A stretch of 36,024 nucleotides of DNA from JAAFHB01 sp037133495 (GCA_037133495.1 JBAXOA010000037.1:1-36024), one strand, 5' to 3'. Positions 25,819-35,023 are shown, numbered from the stretch's first letter. Notes: generated from the sequence alone by a model not told the origin. A program made the numbers and translations.

Positions 25819-28335
25819 TTATTTTGCAAGTGCAGATTTGATCTTATCAATCGAAACACCCAATACTTTCTGAGAAATCAAGCTTAACTGTGCTTCATCA
25901 CCCACAAAATGGAATATTCGCTGGGTATGCGTAAGGCTTTCGCCGGGAGCAAGAAAGGCAGCAGGCGACGAGCTCTCAATTTCGTAAAACGGACCCATCT
26001 GAGTTCCGTCGGCTAATGGTCCGTCGTTATATGAATTGATCACATCACCTTTGAACGGTTCTTTTTGAATTTCCCAAAGCTGATTGATATAGCCGGCTGA
26101 AGTGGTCGGCTTGGTAAACTGAAGTATCGTAAGCACCTCTTTAACAGGATCATAGCTGCCGGCCACCGAACTTGCGCGTTTATCCGAAAGTCCAAGTTTA
26201 CTGCGATGTTTGCCATCTACTTTGAAATAAAGGGTGCCATTATCCATCTTGATGCGATCGGCAGGGATTTCGCCAAAATAATTAGTGGTGGCCACTTTAC
26301 CCAGCTTATTTTCATCACCTTGAGTGTAAGGGATAACCACAACCCCACTTTCAGAGGGTGTGAGCATGGCCAGCATCCAGATATTAACAGTTCCTTTTTC
26401 GCGGGTCCATTTTTCAGTTCCTGAATTTTTCAGGGTATTTCTGGTTTCGAAACCCACCCATTTAGTGTTAGAATTAGCTGTAATACCGAAATTATAACTG
26501 AGATCCGTGGCCGACATTAACTTTACCTGCCTGGTAAGGGTCGCTTTAAACCTCGTTTCTGAATAGTTCTGCAGCTGCAGTTCCTTTTTCATTGATACGC
26601 TGACGGCATCGTGTGCTACCAAATCCCAAGGTTCACTATCCAAGGCGGCAGGAGTCTGCCAGTTATCAAAAACCATTTTTGTACCCGGCTTGAAAAAAAT
26701 GGAATACTGACCTCCCTCAGGACCAAGCCACATCCTGTCTTCACCGCCATAAGCGTTGATATGAGGGGCGAGAACATCTGAATTTAGTGCTTTATAATTG
26801 ATCCATCCGGAACTGCTCCCGTTTAATCCCATGGCAGTACTGGTAAACACTTTTCCCTGATATTTTGGGGAAACAATGACCTGAGCATCTCCGTTTTTCA
26901 GCACAATTACATCGTCTTTTGTCTGGAGGAATTGAAGATCATAGCCAAAGGATCCCTTTTCGAATTTTTGCGCATTAATTTCCTGATAACAGGCCAGTTC
27001 CTTTATGAAGCTTTGACCATCAGATTTATCAATTGTAAGCTTTATTGCCTCGTAGGTTCCCTTCACCGTCTCAATCCGTTTGTGTCCAATACAGGTTCCT
27101 TTTGAAATATTTTGCCATACTCCATTTTTCATTCCTGAAAGCCGGTATTCCCGGATCCGCTCACCTTTCGAAATATCTTCCTTAATTACCACGGAGGAAA
27201 GTTGTTGTGGCTGTATAAATTTCACAACGATTTCTTTATCACCTCCAGAAGATTTACCTTTCGGATTTGTGTATTTTTCAGTTATTTTTTTTCCAAATTC
27301 TTCAAGCCTTTTTACATCAACATCCGGAACTAATCCCCGGTTATCCACCACGATACCCAATAACATATTGGTATTTCTGCCGACACTTTTACAATATTTA
27401 TCGGTGAGTTCTTCAAGACTACGCAGCTGTTCATCCTGATCTTTATGCCAGAACCATCCACCCTGAAACGAGGAATTTAAACGCAACGGAAAATCGGACT
27501 CTCCAGGACACCAGAAGAGCCCGTTCGGATTGCCATTCAATCCCTTTATTTCAATAACTCCGGAAGCAGAAGTTGTGGAATCTGCCCTCGACCAGCAGGG
27601 ATAAGGAGCCACGCCTTCTTCATTACCTACCCAGCGGATGTTATTTTCATAACCAAAAGGGCCCTGGAATGCGATAGCTTCGGGCTGATATTTTCTCAAC
27701 ATGGCAAGGACATCGAAACCCCCTTTTTCGGGAGGCAATACACCACCATCAAACCACACTTCGGCCAGTTTGCCATATTCAGACCATAACTCGGTTAGTT
27801 GCATTTCTACAATCTCATTGTATTTTTTTTGCTCCTGAAGATTTCCTGAAACAACTCTCCCGGGATTATCGACTCTTAAGTATCCATTGGCTGTGGTGCT
27901 GGCATAAATGCCCGGTTTGAGTCCGTATTTCCTGCAGGATGCGATAAAATCTTTCACAATATCACCCTGACCATTTCTCCATGGAGTATTCTTAACGCTG
28001 TAGGGATGTGCTTTCGTTGGCCATAAACTAAAACCGCTGCAGTGCTTGGCTACCAGAACCGCATAGGTTGCGCCGGCTGCTTTTGAAGCCTTGATCCACT
28101 GATCAGTGTTCAGTTCTTTTGGATTAAAGACCGACAGATCGGGATGGTAATTCCAGTTTTTTCTAAAATCGTAACCAGGCTCAAAAACTGGCATATCGAA
28201 GTGAATTAAAACTCCGATTTCAGAATCAGCCCATTCCAATTGAGCCTTTGAAGGGAGCACACGTGGATTTTCATTTGCTGGTAACTCCACAATAATGGTC
28301 AGCAATATGAGTATCAATAATTTGATTTTAAGCAT
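25819..28335 (-). CDS. GH29 alpha-L-fucosidase-like protein fused to a DUF6786-like domain
   Basis: An 838-residue secreted protein (signal peptide residues 1-20). Residues 28-355 are a GH29 TIM barrel: GVLIHFDMP, AKHCSGFSLWPT, YHPDLSVFNP and KLAEVWFDGG, with Asp196 in the nucleophile position. Residues about 365-450 look like a discoidin-type sandwich (VVKFIQPQQLSSVVIKE, KLTIDKSDGQSFIKEL). Residues about 462-830 match a domain I know as a stand-alone Bacteroidota lipoprotein annotated DUF6786: FGYDLQFL, VSPKYQGKVFTSTAMG, HINAYGGEDRMWLGPEGGQ and FDNWQTPAALDSEPWDL. The fusion links fucosidase-like hydrolysis with a sugar-binding-looking domain. It is the first gene of region C, so its upstream region should hold the promoter. 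Confidence 0.85.
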   Translation of the reverse strand: MLKIKLLILILLTIIVELPANENPRVLPSKAQLEWADSEIGVLIHFDMPVFEPGYDFRKNWNYHPDLSVFNPKELNTDQWIKASKAAGATYAVLVAKHCSGFSLWPTKAHPYSVKNTPWRNGQGDIVKDFIASCRKYGLKPGIYASTTANGYLRVDNPGRVVSGNLQEQKKYNEIVEMQLTELWSEYGKLAEVWFDGGVLPPEKGGFDVLAMLRKYQPEAIAFQGPFGYENNIRWVGNEEGVAPYPCWSRADSTTSASGVIEIKGLNGNPNGLFWCPGESDFPLRLNSSFQGGWFWHKDQDEQLRSLEELTDKYCKSVGRNTNMLLGIVVDNRGLVPDVDVKRLEEFGKKITEKYTNPKGKSSGGDKEIVVKFIQPQQLSSVVIKEDISKGERIREYRLSGMKNGVWQNISKGTCIGHKRIETVKGTYEAIKLTIDKSDGQSFIKELACYQEINAQKFEKGSFGYDLQFLQTKDDVIVLKNGDAQVIVSPKYQGKVFTSTAMGLNGSSSGWINYKALNSDVLAPHINAYGGEDRMWLGPEGGQYSIFFKPGTKMVFDNWQTPAALDSEPWDLVAHDAVSVSMKKELQLQNYSETRFKATLTRQVKLMSATDLSYNFGITANSNTKWVGFETRNTLKNSGTEKWTREKGTVNIWMLAMLTPSESGVVVIPYTQGDENKLGKVATTNYFGEIPADRIKMDNGTLYFKVDGKHRSKLGLSDKRASSVAGSYDPVKEVLTILQFTKPTTSAGYINQLWEIQKEPFKGDVINSYNDGPLADGTQMGPFYEIESSSPAAFLAPGESLTHTQRIFHFVGDEAQLSLISQKVLGVSIDKIKSALAK

Positions 28336-28855
28336 TTTATGGTTTGTATTAGTTTTTTACCGGAGAAACGATGGGTAAATATACAAAATTTAGCGAATAG
28401 TAATAAAAGAGCAGAATTATAATTTCCGCCAGCCAGCTGGCAGAACGAATCATGAATTCGCAGGAGATATTCATTGCGATATAGCTAGTATTTTCAATCT
28501 GAAATGATACATAATTGAAATATTAATTTAATTGCTTTTGTCGGATTTTTGTTGTAAATTTCAATAAAAGTTCTAAAGTGGTTATTCAAGGTTAATTTGA
28601 ATATTTTTTCAACGAACAGATTTTCAAGGCACTCACAATCCATTATTTATCATCAATAACACCAACAATACCAAAAATATCGGGCATGCTTTCTTAATAA
28701 TTAAAAAATTGGGAATAGACATTTGTTGTATTGTCTGGATTTTCGTTGTGATTTAACTAGCTATATTATAGCTTATACTATGCTTTTTGAATTAACGGAT
28801 AGCAGAATAAATTTAGAAACATAATGTGAATATTAATTTTAAAATCGTAATTGTT
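28336..28855. promoter_or_regulatory. AT-rich divergent intergenic region with repeats
   Basis: About 520 bases without a supported gene separate divergent starts (GH29 fusion leftward, propeller protein rightward), so it should carry promoters in both directions; I see no exact TAnnTTTG element. It holds a perfect GCCAGCTGGC palindrome (28432-28441) inside a short GC-rich patch, a perfect 7-base-arm inverted repeat AGCTATA-T-TATAGCT (28759-28773) about 80 bases before the plus-strand ATG, and an imperfect direct repeat of about 24 bases at 28538-28561 and 28731-28755. These could be operator or promoter duplications; function is unproven. Confidence 0.5.
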
Positions 28856-30853
28856 ATGAAAAAATTAGTTGGAGGATTAGGCGGCGCAATTGGATCCCGC
28901 TATTTAAAGAATAAAAATCAGCTCGTATTTGTGGAGTATTCAGGCTTTATTTCTAAGTTGGATATGGTACAGTCACTGGCATCAACAGTATCTCAGGGAA
29001 CGGCAATTATTAATGGAACCTGGATGTTTGATTGCGAAACAGGAACCATGACGGCTCCTGCAGCTGCACTGGATCTTTGGTGGGAACAAATGACTGCTGC
29101 AAACAGGCAAATGGTGCCGCAAGGAGGAGCAAAGATTGTCAATCTGGGCCTTGTGGATTTCAATGCGATTACTCCTGCGGCTATGCAAGCGTATAGCTAT
29201 ACCACCAATCCAATTGCTGCTAATAATGATGCAACAAATAAACTTGTTAATGGCGATGTTTTTTGCGTTTTGACCAGAGACGGGAACTATTGTAAAATAC
29301 AAATTGTAAGTTATGGTTATAATTTAACTGTTAAATGGGTTACTTATAAACTGAATCCCGCTTATGCACGCATCGGTTCAGGCTATGCGAATCCTGAAGA
29401 TATCGTAGTACTAAATGATGAATCAACAGCTTATGTAACAGAGCGTTCAGGCAATATACTGAAAGTGAATTTAGCAAATGCCAATCGGGCTGCATCAGCT
29501 GTAGTTTGCAGCGGACTGGTGGCTCCCCAGCAATTATGGGTTGATGAAATAAACCATCAGGCTTATGTTGTAGAATACGCTAATCCAGGAAAATTGATCA
29601 GGGTAGATTTAGTTTCCGGGATTAAAACAATTTTGTATGGTAATTTAAATTTTCCGGTTGGTTTAATCTTGTCATCTGATTTGACTTATGCGTACGTAAG
29701 TGAGCAAGGACTTGCCGGAATCAGCCGGATAGAATTATCCACAGGAACTAAGGTTCAAATTGCCAGTGGTCTGGTTAACCCGTTCTTTTTAACCTGGGCT
29801 GATTCTACGCAAACGAAATTACTTGTTCCCGAGCGCGATCCGGCCAATAAAATTTCTTTAGTCGATGTTACCAAAACATCGGCAAACGTTACTGTCTTTA
29901 TTGCCGGTACCGCTGGCAGACCATCGAGTATTGCCATTATTAATTCTGGCTCTTATTGCGTTTGTGCGGATGGTGAAGTTGATCAGTATTTTCTTACAGA
30001 CAATATTAATAACTGGCTGTACAAAGGAATCGGCTATGTTCCATGGAATTTAATTCCTGCCAACGGAAAGGCGAACACTGCACTTCAACCCGCATATCCC
30101 TTCCAGTTTCCGACAGACTCACCTTTTGGCGGAACCTTACCTGTCAATATTGACCATCGAAAAGCCTGGGACACGGGAATTGTCTACTACAAAGTACTGA
30201 TTGATGGCATTCCACGGCACGACTCATGGAATGATCTGGTTTTAAATCCGGTAAATGGTCATTATGAAATTATTGAATTGCAAAAGGCGGATACCAATGG
30301 TTTTTATGCTGTACATAATCCTGCAAAAGTCTATTATAACAGTGATTTAGGTTGCCTGCTTGACAGCACTTCCCAAGTTACAAATGGACTACATGCTCTT
30401 AGGGTCGACTTTTTCAATTCTGCTTTCGCATTGGTCAGTAGCATGGGTAATGCTCTGTGCGTTAACAATCAAAGCTGTATTGCATCAATGGATATGCCTT
30501 TATTGGATGGGTCTCATGCAGATCCGAATTGTGGTTATCTGAAGTATGTAGATGTCACTCATGAAGTTATCCTGCATTGGGTTGCTTCGCATCCTCAAGG
30601 ATTTGCAACCTATTCATTTGGAGTCATAAAAGGAGCTTATGGACTTTCAGGAAGCAATGTGCAAGGGACACTTTTCCCGGCAACATCTTTTGTTTTCGAT
30701 TTTAAACAGCCCGTTTCGTTTTTCCTTGGCAAGTGTCCTAAAGTAGCCGCTTTTGCGGAATCACTTTATGTTGCAACAACGGTTATAAATGGTGTAGGCA
30801 GACAAAGTCAGTATGATGCCTCAGCAAGTGTAGCTTTCTGTTTGGCTCCTTAA
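28856..30853 (+). CDS. Propeller protein with NHL-like blades, no signal peptide, function unknown
   Basis: A 665-residue protein from the ATG at 28856 (MKKLVGGLGGAIGSRYLKN); an in-frame GTG at 28826 would add ten residues. It has no hydrophobic signal segment. N-terminal residues 10-60 look like one blade, followed by an insert with WWEQMTAANRQMVPQGGAKIVNLG and DVFCVLTRDGNYCKIQIVSYGY. Residues about 185-390 hold regular NHL-type blades (PEDIVVLNDESTAYVTERSG, PQQLWVDEINHQAYVVEYAN, PVGLILSSDLTYAYVSEQ, FLTWADSTQTKLLVPERD, PSSIAIINSGSYCVC). A C-terminal domain follows (PFGGTLPVNIDHRKAW to the end). It is the only plus-strand gene. Families with this blade pattern appear, from memory, in diverse bacteria without known function. 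It may be exported by a non-Sec route or act inside the cell. Confidence 0.72.
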   Translation: MKKLVGGLGGAIGSRYLKNKNQLVFVEYSGFISKLDMVQSLASTVSQGTAIINGTWMFDCETGTMTAPAAALDLWWEQMTAANRQMVPQGGAKIVNLGLVDFNAITPAAMQAYSYTTNPIAANNDATNKLVNGDVFCVLTRDGNYCKIQIVSYGYNLTVKWVTYKLNPAYARIGSGYANPEDIVVLNDESTAYVTERSGNILKVNLANANRAASAVVCSGLVAPQQLWVDEINHQAYVVEYANPGKLIRVDLVSGIKTILYGNLNFPVGLILSSDLTYAYVSEQGLAGISRIELSTGTKVQIASGLVNPFFLTWADSTQTKLLVPERDPANKISLVDVTKTSANVTVFIAGTAGRPSSIAIINSGSYCVCADGEVDQYFLTDNINNWLYKGIGYVPWNLIPANGKANTALQPAYPFQFPTDSPFGGTLPVNIDHRKAWDTGIVYYKVLIDGIPRHDSWNDLVLNPVNGHYEIIELQKADTNGFYAVHNPAKVYYNSDLGCLLDSTSQVTNGLHALRVDFFNSAFALVSSMGNALCVNNQSCIASMDMPLLDGSHADPNCGYLKYVDVTHEVILHWVASHPQGFATYSFGVIKGAYGLSGSNVQGTLFPATSFVFDFKQPVSFFLGKCPKVAAFAESLYVATTVINGVGRQSQYDASASVAFCLAP

Positions 30854-30911
30854 ATCAAGTTACAAAATACCATAGCGTTATCTAAATTCTGCTGTGTTAT
30901 TAGGATTTATT

Positions 30912-30961
30912 CACCACAGATTGCGCAGATTATTCAGAATAATCGGTGTGAGTCTGTGGTG
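30912..30961. terminator. Bidirectional hairpin terminator / intergenic repeat
   Basis: Outer arms CACCACAGATT (30912-30922) and AGTCTGTGGTG (30951-30961) pair with one mismatch. An inner perfect inverted repeat GATTATTC-A-GAATAATC spans 30928-30944, and T-rich sequence follows. The hairpin sits between convergent genes, ideal for terminating both. CACCACAGATT...TCTGTGGTG elements are, from memory, common dispersed intergenic repeats in Bacteroidota. Confidence 0.7.
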
Positions 30962-31000
30962 TTTATTTTATGCTGCTCTGTCGGCTGGCTCAAAATAATC

Positions 31001-32902
31001 TTAAGTCGGCGGATGCAATCTTTTCCGGAACCAGGTTCTTAAAGTGTTCATTTTTTGCAACTGGTCGGCAGAAACATGTCGATGACAGGTTGAACGCTCA
31101 TCGCTGTTTTCAGACGCTCCCCAGCGGATTTCAATTCCATCGTTTGGGTTATAGGCCATTTCGAAAGCCTCCCTTCTTTTCAGAATTTCCTCAATTGTCA
31201 GGGTTTGTTCCGAGCCATTTGTACGAACATAGGTAATCGATAGTTTGGATAACTTTTTGGCTAAGAATGCTTCCAGATTTTTTTTAACCTGTTCTCCTGA
31301 AGTCAGCAAGGGCAACTTAAAATCCTTCGGTGACCGCACGATCCGATCAGGAAAATCGAGCACTGCATCCATAGCAATAAGAAGTCTCAAATCGCGGCTG
31401 GGGGTCGAAAAGTCTTCCCACGAACCGGTAGCCTGAAACACTCCGGCCGGTCGTCCCGGCATAGGTATCACCAAACCCGGGTGCCCTTTCATATAAGCCT
31501 CACCAACAGCCACAGAGGTAACCCGTACCAGCAGTTGCTCGTGCAACGCTTCGATCAGGTCGAGCAGAGCTGTCTCCGGATCGAGTGGCTTCGGATTGAT
31601 ATTCCGCTCCATAATGTGATAGAAATCATTATCTGATATTCTTTGCTGTTGCATTGAAATTGGGATCATTCCAGAGTCTGCCGACAATGATTTATTTTTC
31701 AGCAAACTAAGCTGAACACCGTTTAAAACGATAGGACGAAAAGCTTTGAAACCCGGATCGCCGATTACTTCGTTGGTAGTAAAGAGAAAATTTCCTTTCC
31801 AGAATCTTTTGATACCTACAGTGCCATCTGGCTGTGCATCAACCGACAAGAGCACACCGGGTTGGTTTCCGGACTGTGGCACCCAGCGTACCAGCATCAG
31901 GGTATGGCCATACGGATCGGCAAAGACAACCCCGGGGCGCAAACCTTCGCGGGTGAGTGGAACCGGATAGTAGTCTGCGTTTTCATCTTTAAGTGATGTT
32001 CGGGCTGTCCCTGAATGGACACCATCCATCACTCTTCTTAAAAAAGAATTGAATGCAGTTACCGGATTAGTTTTCGAACTGGAGACCTCATTTGTAATCC
32101 ATCGGCCCGTTTGGGGAGGACGCCCAAGATAGCCGCGGTCACACTCGTGATAACCAAATGGAAGGCCAAGTTTCCAGGCGAAGTAGGCTCTCAGGCAGAA
32201 TGGATTATCGGCACAATCAGGCTGCATAACCACCCTGTTTTTTTCAGAGGGATCATCCTCGGCCAGTGAAAGATAATTGTAAAGGAAATTGCGATCCTGA
32301 AGCTGTGTTACTTCATGCAGTGCGGTCCATGAAGAGCGTTCGCCCGCATCATAAAAGAGTGCATTAATCCATGCTGAATAGAGTGCCTCAGTTTGGTTGT
32401 CCCAACCTCGGAGCGTCTTCCATATCACTCCGGAGGATTGCATTGAAGGTTTGGCAGATATGGAAAAAGTCAGATTCGCTGCCTCCTTTCCATCCGTCGT
32501 TAAGGTAATTTTATAGATGCCCTCTGGTCCGGCATTAAATTCATCGATCCGCCAAAAAGGGAGTCCCTCCCCGTTTCTTGTTTTCCGCGATTTTATCCCT
32601 CCGGACTGGCCGGTGACAATAATCTGTGCTATTCGGATATTTTTTCCGCCCACCGCCATTACATGGAATACCTCTCCCGGCCGGGGATTTTTGGGTGAGA
32701 CCAAAAGTGCATTCACCGCTTGTGATTCATCAGTTAAGTTGCTGTCTTCGGGCAGATTTGCAGGAATTTCTGACTCTTGTTTGGCGTTCTTCTTTGCTGA
32801 TGGTTTACCACACGACGATGTTCCTGAAAACACTATTGCGAATGACAACGCTATCAGCACAATACGTATGTTAATTATTGCTTTTATATTTTTTCTTTGC
32901 AT
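31001..32902 (-). CDS. Papain/NlpC-like cysteine-hydrolase-fold lipoprotein
   Basis: I use the ATG at 32902 (MQRKNIKAIINIRIVLIALS...), which places a normal lipoprotein signal ahead of the GTSSC lipobox; the longer frame from 32935 only adds residues before it. The mature protein (about 605 residues) starts with an Ig-like segment (LLVSPKNPRPGEVFHVMAVGG). A central domain has VVMQPDCADNPFCLRAYFAWKLGLPFGYHECDRG and later GVVFADPYGHTLMLVRW; the Cys of DCAD and the His of YGHTL are in the order expected for an NlpC/P60 or transglutaminase-like active site. A helical C-terminus follows. Substrate unknown; cell-wall peptide or protein cross-link cleavage are options. It may be cotranscribed with the LVIVD lipoprotein gene upstream (about 60-base gap). 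Confidence 0.6.
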   Translation of the reverse strand: MQRKNIKAIINIRIVLIALSFAIVFSGTSSCGKPSAKKNAKQESEIPANLPEDSNLTDESQAVNALLVSPKNPRPGEVFHVMAVGGKNIRIAQIIVTGQSGGIKSRKTRNGEGLPFWRIDEFNAGPEGIYKITLTTDGKEAANLTFSISAKPSMQSSGVIWKTLRGWDNQTEALYSAWINALFYDAGERSSWTALHEVTQLQDRNFLYNYLSLAEDDPSEKNRVVMQPDCADNPFCLRAYFAWKLGLPFGYHECDRGYLGRPPQTGRWITNEVSSSKTNPVTAFNSFLRRVMDGVHSGTARTSLKDENADYYPVPLTREGLRPGVVFADPYGHTLMLVRWVPQSGNQPGVLLSVDAQPDGTVGIKRFWKGNFLFTTNEVIGDPGFKAFRPIVLNGVQLSLLKNKSLSADSGMIPISMQQQRISDNDFYHIMERNINPKPLDPETALLDLIEALHEQLLVRVTSVAVGEAYMKGHPGLVIPMPGRPAGVFQATGSWEDFSTPSRDLRLLIAMDAVLDFPDRIVRSPKDFKLPLLTSGEQVKKNLEAFLAKKLSKLSITYVRTNGSEQTLTIEEILKRREAFEMAYNPNDGIEIRWGASENSDERSTCHRHVSADQLQKMNTLRTWFRKRLHPPT

Positions 32903-32965
32903 AATCTGCAAAGATAGTTGAAAATGCTTAATCAAATAATTTCAGCAATTAATCCAAACCAAAAT

Positions 32966-34252
32966 CTATTTTAAAACTTTAATCGAACTAATTAGCTTTA
33001 TATCGGTCAAATTGGTATAGTCATACTGATAAAATCCATCTTTTCCAATCATCAACAGAGAGTTGCCGATTGGAATCACATCATAGGCATTGATATTCTT
33101 AAACGTTGCAATCAGATGTTCTGCAACAAGAAATGGATCCGAAGCATTAAAAACCTTCAGACCGTCATCGCCATCACAGACAAATAAAACATCATCATCG
33201 ATTGCCAGTCCGTAGGGGCTGGTCATGCTGTACGACCGTATCAAAACCGGAGATTTAATATTTCCAATATCCAGGATATCCAGGCGATTGATATTACTTC
33301 CGCAGGGATTTCCCCCGCGTATGGTCACATAGGCCTTGTTATTTTGCACAACAACAGGATCGCAACCAGTAGCATGCCAGAAACTGGAAATATATTCAGG
33401 TTTACTGACATCTGTAACATTATAAACCAGCATTCCGCTCCTGGTTCCAAGAAACATGGTATTACCCGACAAGAACATGGTTTCAATACCCCAGTTAATG
33501 CTGATTTTAGTTACGAGAGATGGATTTGCCGGACTGGACAGATCAAAATTATAATAAGTACTATTGTCAACGGCAAGCAAGTGATTGCCAATAAGTCCAA
33601 ACCGGGCCATCGAACCACCAATTCCGGCTGGAGTACTCTGTTGCGCACCCTTGGCAGAGGCATCAGCGCTCAACGAAAATTCGGTGAACCTGCTTCCAAA
33701 AAATACAGGATAAACAGGATAATTAGTTGGACTGATCTCTTTTCTTACTGTCGAAACTTTCCAATCGACAACAACTCCCTTTGTGTCGTCAATCTGGCCT
33801 ACCCGATATTTAGTATCATAAGTTGGAACGGCATACGGGAACACATTTTTAAGGCGTGCTACCTCCTTGGGTGCTGCCGGATTTGAAATATCAATACTGA
33901 CAAGATCGATGTAACTGTCTGCATACATTGTATTTCCAACAATAACGATATCAGCATTTCCCGGAATGGATATAAATCCAACATATTTTGGTGCAGAGGG
34001 GCTGATATTGTCATAAATATGCACACCCTTCATTATCTCATTAATATACAGATAATTGTCTTTAAAGTAAATCTTACCTGGCTTTGCAAGTGAGTGGCTA
34101 TTTTCCGGTTTTACCGCTTCCCTGAATTCCTTGTAACTCAGATAAACAGGTTCGAGTGAAAGATACTCTTCAGTATATTTATCCTTGCATCCCGTCAATA
34201 TAAAAACCAAGACGAGGAGTTGAAAAATAATATTGATCCGCATTTTTTCCAT
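32966..34252 (-). CDS. LVIVD-repeat lipoprotein
   Basis: A 428-residue lipoprotein with the FILTGC lipobox; translation may begin at the ATG at 34252 or three codons later (MRINII). The body is built of repeats of the LVIVD type: KGVHIYDNISPSAPKYVGFI, DLVSIDISNPAAPKEVARL, GMLVYNVTDVSKPEYISSF, NRLDILDIGNIKSPVLIRSY and DGLKVFNASDPFLVAEHLIA. These form a surface propeller in Bacteroidota and related phyla, generally without catalytic function and perhaps involved in binding. It follows the barrel-like gene by 18 bases, so region D is a short envelope operon. Confidence 0.88.
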   Translation of the reverse strand: MEKMRINIIFQLLVLVFILTGCKDKYTEEYLSLEPVYLSYKEFREAVKPENSHSLAKPGKIYFKDNYLYINEIMKGVHIYDNISPSAPKYVGFISIPGNADIVIVGNTMYADSYIDLVSIDISNPAAPKEVARLKNVFPYAVPTYDTKYRVGQIDDTKGVVVDWKVSTVRKEISPTNYPVYPVFFGSRFTEFSLSADASAKGAQQSTPAGIGGSMARFGLIGNHLLAVDNSTYYNFDLSSPANPSLVTKISINWGIETMFLSGNTMFLGTRSGMLVYNVTDVSKPEYISSFWHATGCDPVVVQNNKAYVTIRGGNPCGSNINRLDILDIGNIKSPVLIRSYSMTSPYGLAIDDDVLFVCDGDDGLKVFNASDPFLVAEHLIATFKNINAYDVIPIGNSLLMIGKDGFYQYDYTNLTDIKLISSIKVLK

Positions 34253-34270
34253 GGCTTAATTTTTTTAAAT

Positions 34271-35023
34271 TTATTGAATAAGCAATCCAATTTTTAGTGA
34301 AAGACGATTATAATCAATATCGATTTTATAACCATCAGAGCGGCTGTAGCGATTGCGCATCATCCTGTAACCTGCGCTGAGAGTGAGTGTCATATTACCG
34401 CCCAACGGAGTATAAATGCCGACAAAAGGGTTGAGCAGCAAGCCTCCCTTTGCATTCATCTCCAGATTATTCCCTGAATAATAACCCGGAGAGGTATTTA
34501 TAAGTGGATTGGAATAGATTCCATTTGGTTTGTCAAGCGCAAAACTGTACCCACCCTGAATACCAAAGAAAGGATTTGCACCCTGATGGTGAAGGGAATA
34601 TCGGAAGTCGGCTAGAACCGGAAGATACGTCTCCTTAAGAAACTCAATTCCTGCCCCAAATCCTGCAGAAAATTGGTTTTTAAATTGCCATCCGCTGATA
34701 TTGATTAACGAGAAAGGAGATTTGTTGCTATTTGCTGAATTACCGGTAAGAATACCAGCTTCGGTGAGGTTGAAATATCCGGGATGGATTTTTTTTACCA
34801 CTTTAACGGTTTTTCTGATACTGTCAAACTGGGCAGGCTCAAAAACCAAAATGTTGTTATCACGCTTCTTAAAAATAACCTGTCCTGTGAGGAGTGAACG
34901 GATGATCTGTCCATGAATAACAACACCGTTTTTGAGATAAATGACATCATTGTTCTTTTTTTGTCCGCACGTTATTCCCGCAATTGATAATAGCGCAAAT
35001 AACACTAAAACTGATTTTTTCAT
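34271..35023 (-). CDS. Outer-membrane beta-barrel-like protein
   Basis: A 250-residue protein with a signal peptide (ending AGITCGQ). An N-terminal segment DVIYLKNGVVIHGQIIR and VIFKKRDNNILVFEP is typical of small Bacteroidota envelope proteins. The rest alternates glycine- and aromatic-rich strands (FSAGFGAGIEFL, FFGIQGGYSFAL, KGGLLLNPFVGIYTPLG, LTLSAGYRMMRNRYS) and ends LSLKIGLLIQ, as expected of an eight-strand barrel. No specific function can be assigned. It is 62 bases after the epimerase gene and 18 before the LVIVD gene. Confidence 0.75.
   Translation of the reverse strand: MKKSVLVLFALLSIAGITCGQKKNNDVIYLKNGVVIHGQIIRSLLTGQVIFKKRDNNILVFEPAQFDSIRKTVKVVKKIHPGYFNLTEAGILTGNSANSNKSPFSLINISGWQFKNQFSAGFGAGIEFLKETYLPVLADFRYSLHHQGANPFFGIQGGYSFALDKPNGIYSNPLINTSPGYYSGNNLEMNAKGGLLLNPFVGIYTPLGGNMTLTLSAGYRMMRNRYSRSDGYKIDIDYNRLSLKIGLLIQ

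Noticed and set aside
28432..28441. GCCAGCTGGC palindrome as a transposon end
   Set aside because: There is no target duplication or transposase nearby; it is probably a small dispersed repeat or chance palindrome.
32909..32916. TATCTTTG -7-like element upstream of the papain-like lipoprotein
   Set aside because: It is an exact consensus match, but it lies only seven bases from the chosen ATG and has a poorly spaced -33 element, so it would require a leaderless transcript.
33344..33886. Plus-strand reading frame of 180 codons
   Set aside because: It lies wholly antisense to the LVIVD-repeat lipoprotein, whose repeats are convincing.
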